From: DATFVA01 sp963771705
Lineage (GTDB): Bacteria; Bacteroidota; Ignavibacteria; Ignavibacteriales; Ignavibacteriaceae
Assembly: GCA_963771705.1 (NCBI GenBank)
Contig: CAVYUP010000002.1
Span: 248,001-312,000, forward strand
Direction: 5' to 3'
Length of the DNA: 64,000 nt
A program made the translations under genes and the position numbers. Below, piece by piece: positions 27,746-38,500 of this stretch. How positions within the stretch are numbered: position 1 is the first letter of the stretch; each line of letters starts with the position of its first letter. The notes under the pieces were generated by a model. It ran no database searches. It was given only the letters and a program-made list of their open reading frames with translations, and was not told the DNA's origin.

Positions 27746-27767
27746 GGGCCCAGCCTTAGCTGAACCC
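27746..27767 (-). promoter_or_regulatory. Hairpin over the feoB stop codon
   Basis: On the minus strand GGGTTCAGC pairs with GCTGGGCCC (nine pairs, two G-U) around the tetraloop TAAG, whose TAA is the feoB stop codon. No T run follows (GAAAAAGC...), so it is not a classical terminator. It may slow termination, protect the upstream mRNA end or reduce read-through into fur. Confidence 0.5.
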
Positions 27768-29801
27768 AAGTGCTCTCAACCCGTTGACGGTAATGAATGT
27801 AAGGATGTATGCTGTTGAGGTAAAAATGATAATCTGAAGGATGGGAATACGCCAGCCGCCGGTTTCTTTCCTGGAAACGGCTACCGTAGAAAGGCATTGG
27901 AGTGCAAAAATAAAGAACACCACCAACCCTATTATCGTCGATGTTGTAAATAATTTTTGTCCGCTGCCGTCAATTTCGGCTTGCCTCATTGCTTTAATCA
28001 TTGAGTTCTGGAAGTTATCGCTGTTTTCGTCTGTAACTTTAAAGATCAGGGCCAGAGAGCTTACAAATACTTCCCGTGCGGCAAATGCGGCAATAAGTGA
28101 AACTCCTACTCTCCAGTCCATTCCCAGCGGTGTCATTACCGGCTGAATGAATTTCCCGAGATCCGCGGCATAGGATGATGAAAGTCTTGCTGCTGACTCT
28201 GTCTGTATAACCTGATCTTTAGAGAGCCCGCTTGAATCAACCTGGGGATTGGTATTCGGGAAATAGGTGAGGAACCAGAGTATAATAGAAAATCCAAGGA
28301 TAATGGGACCGGCTTTCCTGAGATAGTGCTTGGCATTATGATAGGTGTTAATAGCAATAACTCTGAATTTTGGCTTCCTGTAAGCCGGAAGTTCTAGTAT
28401 GAAGGATGAGTTGTCCTCGGTTTTAATGAGGGTATTTTTAAATTTATTTATTATTCCTGCAACTATAACCGATGAGGCAACACTGAAAATATATATACAC
28501 GCCAGCATTATTCCTCCCATCCAGGATTTATCCCCGGGAAAAAGGAACGCTATAAGAAGTGCGTAAACCGGCAGCCTTGCACTGCAGCTCATAAGAGGCA
28601 GTATGAAAATTGTAAGGAATCTCTCCCTCTTATTAGGAATGGTACGTGTTGCCATCATAGCGGGGATAGCACACGCGAAACCTGAGAGCATCGGTACAAA
28701 CGACTTGCCGTTTAGTCCTATCCGGGATAAAGGCTTGTCAATAAGCATTGCGCCTCTTGCAAGATAGCCGCTGTCTTCAAGTAACCCGAGTATAAGAAAA
28801 AGAATCAGAATCTGTGGCACAAAAACAAGAACCGAACCGGTACCGCTGATTATCCCGTTTGCAATCAGGTCGCCGTACCAGTTGTTCCCGAGAATATCGA
28901 ATGCCGCACCGGATAAAAATCCGAAGGCGGAATCAACAATGTCCATAAGTGGCTGGGCAAGCCAGAATATAGAAGTAAAGGTAACGGCCATTATCAGGAA
29001 GAAGAAAAATATTCCCCAGATCCTGTGCAGCAGTATCCTGTCTATCTTTAAGGTGGTTCTGTCAATTTGTTTGCATTCAACCTTCGCTTTGGGATTAACC
29101 AGTAACTTCAGCTGTTTGTTTGCCCTTTTGAGATTTACGGCGGATTCAGTACCGTTTAACCTGATGAGGACATCCTTTTCAATAATTTCAATTTCACGGT
29201 ATAATTGAAGCAGGCTCTTAAAAGATCCTTCGCCGTCCAGCCTGGTTATCCTGTCTTTTTCGGCCTGGCTGTAATTGCTTATACTTGTTTCAACTTCTGA
29301 GATGAGTTTATTAACACCGTTACCGGTTCTTGGATCTACTTCAATGACGGGACAATTCAATAATCCTGAGAGTTTCTGCGAGTCAATACTTAAATCTTTC
29401 CTCTTCAGAATATCAAGCATGGTTAAGGCAATTACCACATTAAATCTGCAGGAGAGAAGCTGCTTCACAAGCAGCAGGTGCCTTGAGAGCTGGCTGGAGT
29501 CGACGGTAACAACTATCACATCTGGGGTACCCAGTTTTGGGTGCGAATACAAGGAATTTATTGATACGGCTTCATCCGGTGAACCGGGGAGAAGGCTTAT
29601 GATTCCGGGAGTGTCTACAACATTAGCGTTCAGACCGAACCTTTCGAGCAGTCGGCTTACTGAGTATTCAACTGTCGCTCCGGGGTAATTAACGGTTTTG
29701 TAATTTTTCCCGCTCAGGTAATTAAATAGCGTGGTTTTTCCCGAGTTGGGGGGGCCAACCAGGGAGACAAGAGGGGAAGTGCTTATTGTCTGTACATTCA
29801 T
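27756..29801 (-). CDS. feoB: Ferrous iron transporter B
   Basis: A 681-residue inner-membrane Fe(II) transporter. The N-terminal G domain has G1 GPPNSGKT (residues 16-23), G2 NYPGATVE, G3 DTPG (63-66) and a G4 that reads TMLD (127-130) where NxxD is normal. The membrane part (from about 255) has two Gate domains with GSVLVFVPQILILF, SGFACAIPAMMATRTI and LMSCSARLPVYALL (the conserved Cys of the pore), and GVSLIAAFAAREVFVSSLA in the second half. Length is normal for a FeoB without a C-terminal FeoC. Its start overlaps the FeoA stop by 4 bases, implying translational coupling. Confidence 0.97.
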   Translation of the reverse strand: MNVQTISTSPLVSLVGPPNSGKTTLFNYLSGKNYKTVNYPGATVEYSVSRLLERFGLNANVVDTPGIISLLPGSPDEAVSINSLYSHPKLGTPDVIVVTVDSSQLSRHLLLVKQLLSCRFNVVIALTMLDILKRKDLSIDSQKLSGLLNCPVIEVDPRTGNGVNKLISEVETSISNYSQAEKDRITRLDGEGSFKSLLQLYREIEIIEKDVLIRLNGTESAVNLKRANKQLKLLVNPKAKVECKQIDRTTLKIDRILLHRIWGIFFFFLIMAVTFTSIFWLAQPLMDIVDSAFGFLSGAAFDILGNNWYGDLIANGIISGTGSVLVFVPQILILFLILGLLEDSGYLARGAMLIDKPLSRIGLNGKSFVPMLSGFACAIPAMMATRTIPNKRERFLTIFILPLMSCSARLPVYALLIAFLFPGDKSWMGGIMLACIYIFSVASSVIVAGIINKFKNTLIKTEDNSSFILELPAYRKPKFRVIAINTYHNAKHYLRKAGPIILGFSIILWFLTYFPNTNPQVDSSGLSKDQVIQTESAARLSSSYAADLGKFIQPVMTPLGMDWRVGVSLIAAFAAREVFVSSLALIFKVTDENSDNFQNSMIKAMRQAEIDGSGQKLFTTSTIIGLVVFFIFALQCLSTVAVSRKETGGWRIPILQIIIFTSTAYILTFITVNGLRALGFS

Positions 29802-30019
29802 GAAATCTTAATACAGTCTGCCTCTTCTTTGCGAATTGCAATTAGGGTGCCTCTGACCGCGAAAGCCAGCGGATCATTAAATAACGATTTGTTTATAAGT
29901 TCAATCTCCTGACCGGGAGTAAAACCAAATTCCAGTACTCTCCTTGAGGATGGATGATTCTCATCAATCTCATATATTACACCGGTTTCTCCGAACTTTA
30001 ATTCTGCGGCAGTTTTCAT
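29798..30019 (-). CDS. feoA: Ferrous iron transport protein A
   Basis: A 73-residue SH3-fold protein that assists FeoB at the cytoplasmic face. Family signs are the small size, the RRVLEFGFTPGQEIELINKS segment (usually rrLxxlGlxpGxxixv) and the closing GTLIAIRKEEADCIKI strand pair. It is the first gene of the feo operon. The 254 bases between it and the divergent kinase gene are AT-rich and must hold both promoters. I looked for a Fur box there and found no convincing 19-base palindrome. Confidence 0.94.
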   Translation of the reverse strand: MKTAAELKFGETGVIYEIDENHPSSRRVLEFGFTPGQEIELINKSLFNDPLAFAVRGTLIAIRKEEADCIKIS

Positions 30020-30273
30020 TTTTAATCCAAAATAATAAGATTTAGCATACTATTTATATTTAGTCTACATAAAAATAGCACCAAACCTAAAAAATGTCAA
30101 GAGATTTTTTTACTGAAGTTAATGGGTTGCGTTTACTATTTTTATTGTAATCTTTATCTTGTAAAACTTGAAAAAGAAGGTAACAGGCTGAATTTTCACA
30201 AAAAAACCAATATAGTTTTTAGCATAAAAATTGATATTCATTATATACCTGATCAGAAGGAAGGAAATATTTC

Positions 30274-32277
30274 TTGAAGCCCTACGGAAAAATATCGATT
30301 GAGAATGAAATTTCCCGCACCGAGCTCTCGGTTACATATCATTTGAATCATCAAACCGGAACATATGAGTTTATGAGCCCGGGTATTACCGAACTTATCG
30401 GGTATACCTGCGCTGAAATAAATGAACTGGGGTTCAGGAACCTGATTAAAGAGGTTTCAGAAAATACATCAAACGAATTAATTTCGCAGGAAACTCAGCT
30501 TGACGGAAGGGAGGCCCGTCATTACTATGCGAAGTATCTGGTCGTTACGAAAGATGGAACGGAAAAATGGCTGCAGGATAAAGCAACCAGGTTTGTTGAC
30601 GCAAAAGGGAATAACCTGTTCAGCATCGGATCTCTGAAAAATTACACAGAATCCGATAATCTTATAGAAAAATTTAAATATTCGAATGAAAACATTGAAA
30701 CTGTATTCGACCTGGCTAACCTGCTTTTGTTGGTGATCGATGAAGATCAGAAGATACGTTTGGTAAATAAGAAAGCCTGCGAGCTCATTGGTATTTCTCA
30801 GTCTGAAATTATAGGGAAAGAATGGACGAAGCTTGTTCCACCGGATGCCGCAGATGAGCTGAGAGACAATATTGAAAAGACATTCCGTGAAATTATACCT
30901 CCTCCTCAGAATCGGGAAATCACACTGATTTCCACAACCGGTGAGCCCAGAGTTATCCAGTATAATAACACCGTCCTCCGTGATGAAACCGGGAAAATTG
31001 TCAGGCTTATGTCGCTTGGACTCGATGTAACGAATAAGAAAAAGGAAGAAAAAATTCAGGAGGTTATTTTCAGGATCATCCAGCAGTCGAATGAGGAAAC
31101 AGATCTTGATGAGCTCTTTCATTTTATTCATACCGGTATCAAAGAGCTTATGCTTGCCGAAAACTTCTATATCGCTCTGTACGATGAGAAGAATGGCTTG
31201 ATTACTTTTCCTTATTTTATTGATAAGTATGACAAAGATGCTCCCCCTATGAAGTTCGGAAGAGGCTTAACAGAATATATCTTAAGATCAGGTAAAGCAG
31301 AATTGATTACTAGGAAAAGGGATAATGAACTTGTTTCAGAAGGGGAGACGGAGGTGGTCGGTACCCAGTCGGCTATATGGCTGGGAATTCCTCTGAAAAT
31401 ACGCGACCATACTATGGGTGCCCTTGTCGTACAGGATTATGAAAATGACGAAACTTATACAGAAAAAGAAAAACAGATTCTTGAGGTTGTGGCATATCCT
31501 ATATCCAGGGCCATTGAACGGAAAATTGTGGAGCAGGAGAGGAAAGAACTTATACTTAAATTAAGTCAGCTGAATACTTCAAAGGATAAATTGTTCTCGC
31601 TCATTTCGCATGACCTGAGGAGTCCCTTTAATTCACTCCTTGGGTTCTCCGAAATTCTTACAACTGAGTATGATAGCCTTACTCACGATGAGGTGAAGGA
31701 ATATCTCAATGTGATTTATGAGGCTTCCAAAAACCTTTATGGAATGACCAATAATCTGCTCCAGTACTCAAGGTTCCAGGTAGGACGTTTTGATTTTCAG
31801 CCTGTGGAAATAAATCTTACAAGCCTGCTGAAGAAAAATCTGAACCTGTTGAAGGGTAATGCTATTCGTAAGGAGATATCCCTCTCTGCGGATTTTAAAG
31901 CAGATGTATATGTGTTTGCGGATGAGGATATGCTGAACTCAACTGTTCAGAACGTAATTTCGAACTCAATTAAATTTACCCCGCGTGGCGGCGAGATAAA
32001 AATTAGTACAGAAATAATTCCTTTTTTCAGTGAGGCCACACATGTGAAGATAACTATTGAGGATAATGGAATCGGTATAAGCCGCAGCGAACTCGATAAG
32101 ATCCTTTCTGAGGAAATAGTCAGCACTCCCGGGACGGAGCGTGAATATGGAACTGGTCTGGGATTACTGATTGTGAAAGAGTTTGTTGAAAAGAATGGCG
32201 GCAGAATTGATGTAAGAAGCAAATTGAATCAGGGTACAAGTTTTTCTTTTACCTTTCCTGTATCTGAACATATATAG
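30274..32277 (+). CDS. PAS-PAS-GAF sensor histidine kinase
   Basis: A 667-residue sensor kinase without membrane segments, so probably cytoplasmic. Start is TTG 30274 with GGAAGG (30259-30264) nine bases upstream. Two PAS domains (about 20-130 and 138-258), a GAF domain (about 275-420) and then HisKA with phospho-acceptor His446 in LISHDLRSPFNS and a HATPase domain (NAIS-like VISNSIKFT N box, DNGIGIS G1 box, GTGLGLLIVKEF G2 box). It is divergent from feoA; a link to iron or redox sensing is only positional. The following gene encodes a related kinase with a nearly identical HisKA region, suggesting duplication. No separate DNA-binding response regulator is nearby. Confidence 0.95.
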   Translation: MKPYGKISIENEISRTELSVTYHLNHQTGTYEFMSPGITELIGYTCAEINELGFRNLIKEVSENTSNELISQETQLDGREARHYYAKYLVVTKDGTEKWLQDKATRFVDAKGNNLFSIGSLKNYTESDNLIEKFKYSNENIETVFDLANLLLLVIDEDQKIRLVNKKACELIGISQSEIIGKEWTKLVPPDAADELRDNIEKTFREIIPPPQNREITLISTTGEPRVIQYNNTVLRDETGKIVRLMSLGLDVTNKKKEEKIQEVIFRIIQQSNEETDLDELFHFIHTGIKELMLAENFYIALYDEKNGLITFPYFIDKYDKDAPPMKFGRGLTEYILRSGKAELITRKRDNELVSEGETEVVGTQSAIWLGIPLKIRDHTMGALVVQDYENDETYTEKEKQILEVVAYPISRAIERKIVEQERKELILKLSQLNTSKDKLFSLISHDLRSPFNSLLGFSEILTTEYDSLTHDEVKEYLNVIYEASKNLYGMTNNLLQYSRFQVGRFDFQPVEINLTSLLKKNLNLLKGNAIRKEISLSADFKADVYVFADEDMLNSTVQNVISNSIKFTPRGGEIKISTEIIPFFSEATHVKITIEDNGIGISRSELDKILSEEIVSTPGTEREYGTGLGLLIVKEFVEKNGGRIDVRSKLNQGTSFSFTFPVSEHI

Positions 32278-32380
32278 TCGGCTGCTTACCGACGGTATTC
32301 TCTTAATCACACGCCGATAATTATTCTCCTCATAGAATTTTCTTTTTAGTAATTTTATTACTGAATAATAACAGAACTTA

Positions 32381-33862
32381 ATGGACACTAAAACAAAAAT
32401 ACTCATTGTTGAAGATGAGAGCATTGTTGCTGTAGATCTTAAGAAAACTCTGGAAAGTTCGGGGTATGAGATCATCGGATTAGCCCGTTCCGGTGAAATG
32501 GCCTTTATAAAAGCTGTCGAGCTTCTTCCTGATATTATCCTCATGGATATAATGCTGGAGGGGGAACTTAATGGTATTCAGGCTGCCGCCAAAATAAGGG
32601 CTAAAAAGGATATTCCTGTTATTTACCTGACAGCCTATGCTAATGAGAGCACCTTAGAACAGGCCAAACTCACCCAGCCTTTCGGCTATATTCTAAAACC
32701 GTTTGATGAAAAAAATCTGGTTTCCACTATCGAGATGGCTGTATATAAGCATCAACTTGACCGCCGGTTGAGGGAAAATGAGGAGAGGTATAGAAAACTG
32801 GTTGAGAAATCTCCGGTGGCGATAGGAATTTTAACGGGACGCCAGATCGTATATGCTAACCCTTATGCGGTAAAGATGTTCGGAGCCGCCTCCGAAGAGG
32901 ATTTAAAGAGCCGGTATATTTTTGATTTTATCCATGGTGAGTTTGCTGACCATGTTAAGGAAACTATGCTGAAAAGCATAAAAGAAGGTGAAACGGTTGA
33001 GGTAAGCAGCGAAAAAATAATGACCCTTGATGGAAAGGATTTAGACGTTGAGCTTACAGCCATTCCTACATATTACCTTGGCAAACCCGCTCTCCAGGTA
33101 TTGATAAGAGATATTACTGAATCGAATAGAAGGAAGGAGGAGAGGGAAAATTATACCGAAAAATTAAAGAAGATGAATGATACAAAGGATAAGTTCCTAT
33201 CGCTGATTTCTCATGATTTGAAGAGCCCTTTTAACTCAATGATGGGATACACAGAGATCCTGAAGAATGAAATTGATGATCTCTCAAAAGAGGAGAGAGA
33301 TATATTTATAGGATCCGTGTATGATTCAACCCGCCATATTTATAATCTTCTTAATGATCTGCTGGAATTTTCAAAATTCTACCTTGGAATGACCAAAATT
33401 GAGCCGAAGGAAATATCAATCAAACAATTCGTGGATGAAAATATCGAATTTCTTTCTAATGCTGCAAAGCATAAAGGGATAACTCTTAAGAATTGCATAG
33501 AACGGAATTATAAGGTTCTGGCGGAAGAGGATATGTTGAATTCTATCCTTAGAAACCTGATGACTAATGCAATTAAATTTACGGGCAGCGGGGGAAAAGT
33601 TGAGGTAGCTGCCGAACCTGATCACGATTTCCTGAATATCTCCGTTTCTGATAACGGGATTGGGATGGGTAAATCGACGATGGAGACCCTCTTTGATATC
33701 GTTTCAAAAAAATCAAGACCCGGTACTAATGAGGAGGAGGGGACAGGACTTGGTCTGATACTTGCTAAAGAATTTGTTGAAAAAAACGGGGGAAATATTT
33801 CTGTGGTTAGTGAACCGGCAAAGGGGACTACTTTTACCTTTAGTCTTCCATTTTCTGTCTGA
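32381..33862 (+). CDS. Hybrid kinase: receiver-PAS-histidine kinase
   Basis: A 493-residue soluble signalling protein. The N-terminal receiver (about 5-122) has acidic pocket VEDES, phospho-acceptor Asp56 in ILMDIMLEG, a Thr in YLTAYA and Lys in LKPF. A PAS domain follows (about 135-255), then HisKA with His278 in LISHDLKSPFNSMMGY and a HATPase domain ending with GTGLGLILAKEFVEKNGG. A receiver placed before the kinase suggests that it takes phosphate from, or is gated by, another kinase, plausibly the gene just upstream (103 bases away). The output target is not encoded here. Confidence 0.95.
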   Translation: MDTKTKILIVEDESIVAVDLKKTLESSGYEIIGLARSGEMAFIKAVELLPDIILMDIMLEGELNGIQAAAKIRAKKDIPVIYLTAYANESTLEQAKLTQPFGYILKPFDEKNLVSTIEMAVYKHQLDRRLRENEERYRKLVEKSPVAIGILTGRQIVYANPYAVKMFGAASEEDLKSRYIFDFIHGEFADHVKETMLKSIKEGETVEVSSEKIMTLDGKDLDVELTAIPTYYLGKPALQVLIRDITESNRRKEERENYTEKLKKMNDTKDKFLSLISHDLKSPFNSMMGYTEILKNEIDDLSKEERDIFIGSVYDSTRHIYNLLNDLLEFSKFYLGMTKIEPKEISIKQFVDENIEFLSNAAKHKGITLKNCIERNYKVLAEEDMLNSILRNLMTNAIKFTGSGGKVEVAAEPDHDFLNISVSDNGIGMGKSTMETLFDIVSKKSRPGTNEEEGTGLGLILAKEFVEKNGGNISVVSEPAKGTTFTFSLPFSV

Positions 33863-34019
33863 TCCTTGGCTTCCGCGCCTTTAAAAAGGGAGTTTTTTCT
33901 TCCCCCTCAACTCTTGGTTTTCTCGTAAATTTACAATGTGTGATAAATTTTTCCCTGTTAAATAATCGGAAAAATCACGATTATTTTACTTGCTAAAGGC
34001 AAACAAATATTTTTCTTTG

Positions 34020-34027
34020 TATATTTG
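34020..34027 (+). promoter_or_regulatory. Possible Bacteroidota-type -7 element before citrate synthase
   Basis: TATATTTG matches the TAnnTTTG -7 consensus known from Bacteroidota and lies about 73 bases before the citrate synthase ATG. A matching TTTG -33 element at the right distance is not clear, so this is a weak call. Confidence 0.3.
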
Positions 34028-34099
34028 GATGTAATAAAATTAATTTCCTTTTTGAATTGGGGAATTAACAAATTTTAATGTTTATCTCAGGAGGAGAAA

Positions 34100-35428
34100 A
34101 TGTCACGATTGAAAAAACAAGTCCAGGATAAAATTGAAGCCTGGCGTCCGCGTACAGCACGTCTTGTTAAGGAATATGGTGATGTAAAAGTTGGGGAAGT
34201 TAATATCGGACAGGTTATTGGGGGAGCCCGCGGTATTAAAAGTCTTATAACAGATATTTCGTATCTTGATCCAAATGAGGGAATCCGCTTCCGCGGCTTT
34301 ACCATTCCCGAAGTTCTTGAGAAACTTCCTAAAGTACCCGGCGGTGAAATGCCGTATGTAGAAGGTTTCTTCTTCTTTTTACTTACAGGTGATATACCTT
34401 CAGAAGAAGACGTAAAAGAAGTTGCTGACGAATTCCGCAAAAGATCTGCTGTTCCTGAATATGTGTATGATATTTTGAAAGCTATGCCTTCAGATTCTCA
34501 TCCTATGGTAATGTTATCCGCGGCTATTGTCTCAATGCAGCGTGAATCCGAATTTGTTAAAGAATACAATACCGGTAATTTAAAGAAGAACGATTACTGG
34601 TCACCCACTTATGAAGATGGTCTTAATCTTCTTGCAAAACTCCCCGGTATCGCGGCTTTTATTTACAGGCTGAAATACAAAAATGGAGATATAATTAAAT
34701 CAGATCCGAATCTCGATCTTGGCGGAAATTTTGCTCATATGATGGGTATTGATAAACCATATGATGACGTTGCAAGAATGTACTTCATCCTCCATAGTGA
34801 TCATGAAAGCGGTAATGTAAGTGCACATACAGGTCATCTTATCGCCAGTGCTCTTTCCGATCTTTACTATTCAATTTCTGGTCTGGTAAACGGTCTTGCG
34901 GGTCCTTTACACGGATTAGCAAACCAGGAGGTTTTGAACTGGCTGCAGGGCGTTTATGATAGTATGGGAGGCAAAATTCCAACTGAAGAGGAAATGAAGA
35001 AATTTGTGTGGGATACTTTAAAGAGCGGACAGGTTATTCCTGGCTTCGGTCACGCGGTTCTGAGAAAAACTGATCCCCGTTATATGGCTCAGAGAGAATT
35101 CTGCTTAAAACATTTACCGAACGATCCGCTGTTCAAATATGTAGATCTGCTCTTCAAGGTTGTTCCTCCTATTTTAGTCGAACAGGGTAAAGCAAAAAAT
35201 CCATGGCCTAATGTTGATGCACAGTCCGGCGTTATTCAATGGTATTACGGCTTGAAAGAATACGATTTCTATACCGTATTGTTCGCAGTCGGAAGATCAT
35301 TGGGTGTTGTTGCTAATATTATATGGGATCGTGCTCTTGGCTACCCGATTGAAAGACCGAAATCTATTACTACTGCTATGCTTGAAGAAGTGGCAGGAAT
35401 ACATGAAATGGCGGAAGAAGTAAAATAA
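34100..35428 (+). CDS. gltA: Citrate (Si)-synthase, eukaryotic-type
   Basis: A 442-residue enzyme joining acetyl-CoA and oxaloacetate in the first step of the TCA cycle. Catalytic segments are GLAGPLHGLANQEVLNWL (first His), VIPGFGHAVLRKTDPRY (second His and substrate Arg) and WPNVDAQSG (Asp). The N-terminal part LITDISYLDPNEGIRFRGF is typical of the long mitochondrial-like group instead of the short NADH-inhibited bacterial type. An excellent AGGAGGAG ribosome site precedes ATG 34100, fitting high expression. A strong terminator follows, so it is monocistronic. Confidence 0.97.
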   Translation: MSRLKKQVQDKIEAWRPRTARLVKEYGDVKVGEVNIGQVIGGARGIKSLITDISYLDPNEGIRFRGFTIPEVLEKLPKVPGGEMPYVEGFFFFLLTGDIPSEEDVKEVADEFRKRSAVPEYVYDILKAMPSDSHPMVMLSAAIVSMQRESEFVKEYNTGNLKKNDYWSPTYEDGLNLLAKLPGIAAFIYRLKYKNGDIIKSDPNLDLGGNFAHMMGIDKPYDDVARMYFILHSDHESGNVSAHTGHLIASALSDLYYSISGLVNGLAGPLHGLANQEVLNWLQGVYDSMGGKIPTEEEMKKFVWDTLKSGQVIPGFGHAVLRKTDPRYMAQREFCLKHLPNDPLFKYVDLLFKVVPPILVEQGKAKNPWPNVDAQSGVIQWYYGLKEYDFYTVLFAVGRSLGVVANIIWDRALGYPIERPKSITTAMLEEVAGIHEMAEEVK

Positions 35429-35454
35429 TCTTCTCCTGAAATAAGATTCATTAA

Positions 35455-35488
35455 AACGTCACGGATCATTTCGTGACGTTTTTTTTTA
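35455..35488 (+). terminator. Rho-independent terminator of citrate synthase
   Basis: Perfect nine-base stem AACGTCACG (35455-35463) and CGTGACGTT (35472-35480), eight-base loop, then a T run through 35488. It lies 26 bases after the citrate synthase stop codon. Confidence 0.93.
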
Positions 35489-35566
35489 GCTTCAGGTGTC
35501 TCTACATCGTCTATAATAAATTATTATATTCCCTTCATAATTTTCATACTATAATAAAAGTAGCAC

Positions 35567-38500
35567 ATGAGTACTCAATCTATTTCATCCCTATCGGGAA
35601 TAAATGACAAACTCCTCGCAGGTAAAGCAGCATTAGAAAACACCGAGATTGAAGATCTTCTCCTCGATCTTCAAACAGAATTTGGTCGTGCGCTGAACGA
35701 AAAGCCCCTTAATAATGATGCTGAAACAGGTATCTGGCTGAGTATTTTTGATGGATTGTTCAGCAGCGGACTTGCAGGTCAATTCATTGAGAAGATGGAT
35801 AAAGATTTGTTTTTTTCTTTCGGAGATTACCTTGCTTCGCTTCAACCTGAATCTGACTCAAGAATTGTTTCAATTATTCATAATTACCTGAATCTTTTCC
35901 GGTACTCCTCATTTCTTCAAAAGATATATAATGAGAGAAGATGGGATAACCTGATCCATTCCCTTATTCTTCAAAGTTCTTATACATTCGACGTATTGTT
36001 TTCGCAAAGGGTGGACCAGTATAAAAAGAAAACTTTATTCCGCGTGATAAAAGATCATAGAACAGTTGACTATAACTGGCAGAAAACTTCAGAGATAGTC
36101 TCGGTTTACCGTTCGTCTGTCATTCATTTATTTTACGAGCTTCAGAGCGAGAATAAATTTACGTCCTTCCTGCTTGATAACAGCCTGGATATGGCGCTCC
36201 TTGATCTGGCCTGTTTAACAGCAGGAATTGTAAATGTTATGATCCCGGCCAATTCGGTTCCCGAGCATGTTACTTTTATTCTGAATCAGACCAGGTCTCC
36301 TTTGCTTTTTGTTACTGATGAAAAGCAGTTTGCTAAAATCAGATCGATAAAACACCAGCTGCCCGATCTCAAGATCGTTGTAATGCTTAGAGGTAATGCT
36401 ACCGAAGAATGGGTGATCAACTTTGAAGAATTTAAGGCAATGGCCTCCGGTGATGGTTTGAAAAATGATTCGGTTATTAAACCGGATTCACTGGCCACTC
36501 TTATGTATACTTCAGGAACTACGGGTGAGCCGAAGGGAATTATGTTTTCTCATACTAATATTGTCTACAAAAGGTTCTGCCGGGCCATGGCAATTCCTGC
36601 TATCGGAGAAGATGACCGTTTTCTTGCCTTCTTACCCCTTTATCATACATTCGGCAGGTGGCTTGAAATGGCAGGTTCTATTTTCTGGGGTGCTGAGTAT
36701 TGTTTTATGGAAAACCCTGCCGTTGAAACAATGATTGATAATATGCAGCTTGTTAAACCTACAATCTTTATATCTATTCCTAAAAAGTGGATTCAGCTTT
36801 ATGAGTATATTACAGCAAGGGTCGATATTGAAGTTGATAACGATAGTAAAATTAAGAAGGCTGTTTCCGAAGCGACCGGAGGATCGCTTAGTTGGGGAAT
36901 TTCTGCTGCCGGGTATCTTCCTCCTGATGTTTTTACTTTTTTGCAGAGATATGGTGTCGAATTAATGAGTGGCTTCGGCATGACAGAAGCAACAGGCGGT
37001 ATTACTATGACACCTGCTTTTGAATACCGGGAAAATTCACTCGGTAAAGCTTTGCCTGGAATTGAAATTAAACTTGATGAGGATGGGGAGATATTAATTC
37101 GTGGACCCTATGTAATGATGAATTATTACAACCAGGAACCTGAAGAAACTTTTGACGCTGAAGGCTGGCTTGCAACAGGGGATATAATGAAAATGGATAA
37201 AGATGGATTCATTGAAATTATAGATCGTAAAAAAGAAATTTATAAGAATGTTAAAGGGGAAACTATTGCTCCTCAGAAAATTGAAAATCTCTTTCGTGAT
37301 TTCGAATTTGTGAAACAGGTTTTTCTCGTGGGAGATCATCGCCCTTTTAATTCTGTTTTGATATTTCCTGATCTCGAGTCAGAATCTTCCCCCCTTGTCG
37401 GTATGGATGAACAGCAAAGGCAGGAGTACTTTTCTTCCATAATTGTTACCGTAAATAACTTCCTGGCCCCATTCGAACGAATTCTGGACTTTAAATTAAT
37501 AGACAGACCGTTCAGCGACGCTTACCACGAGCTTACGCCGAAAGGAACTTTCAAACGCAGAATTATTGAAAAGAATTTTGAGCAGCTCATAAAATCCATG
37601 TATAAAAAAGACCATTTGTCGCTTCCGCTTGGTAAACATGAGGTCAAAATACCAAACTGGTTTTTACGTGAAAAAGGAGCGCTTAGCAGAGATGTTATCC
37701 TTACCGGTAATAATCTTTCTATTCCAAAGGTAAAATCATCCTTGATTATAAAAAAGCTTAATGAAAAACAGAACGTTTTCCAGGTCGGGAACTTCTCCTA
37801 TCTGATTAATTCAAAACAGCTTGATCTTCAGGATATTCTTACAAATCCTTTTTATTTCCTCGGAAATGTTCAGCTTGTGGAATTTGCGGGACAGGGAATA
37901 TTCAGATGGTTCAGGAAATCAGAAGCCGAAAAAGACATTGAGTTTATGGAGAAAATCATTCCTGTAAAAAATGGTGAGGAGTTTTCAGATTCTTTTGATG
38001 GGATCCTGGAATCCGGGGAAATTTCAATTTATGGTCTCCACTGCGCTGCGGTACTTCTTCAATCAGAAATTCCGGATGAAAATGAAAAAGCAATAAATTA
38101 TTTCGACGATATACTTAAGGACATTACTTCAAATCATTATAAGCTTGCTGTTGAAATAGCTTTTCGTCCAGATTTGATAAATAACGTTTCAATTCAAAGG
38201 AAAATGTTTATAGCTGCTCTCGGGACATTAAGAAGGGATAATTTTCAAAAATTACTGGATATGTACGCCAGGTTAAGCCCGGATTTTATAAATAATGAAA
38301 TAATAGCAGAGATAAATTATATCAGCCGCGGTACGGATAACTTGAAAGAAATTGAAGTTATTCTGCAAAAACAGATTGAAGCAGCGGATCCTCAGGCTGA
38401 TTTAAGTGTCACTGCCATTCCTCAGCTTTTTAAATTGCTCGTGAGTTATGGCATAAATCATCCGCTGAGTTATGAAAGAATCAGGCGGACCTTCTTGCTT

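Noticed and set aside
30020..30273. Fur box between feoA and the kinase gene
   Set aside because: AT-rich dyads such as TTTAGTCTACATAAA exist, but none matches a convincing 19-base Fur palindrome, so I do not call an operator.
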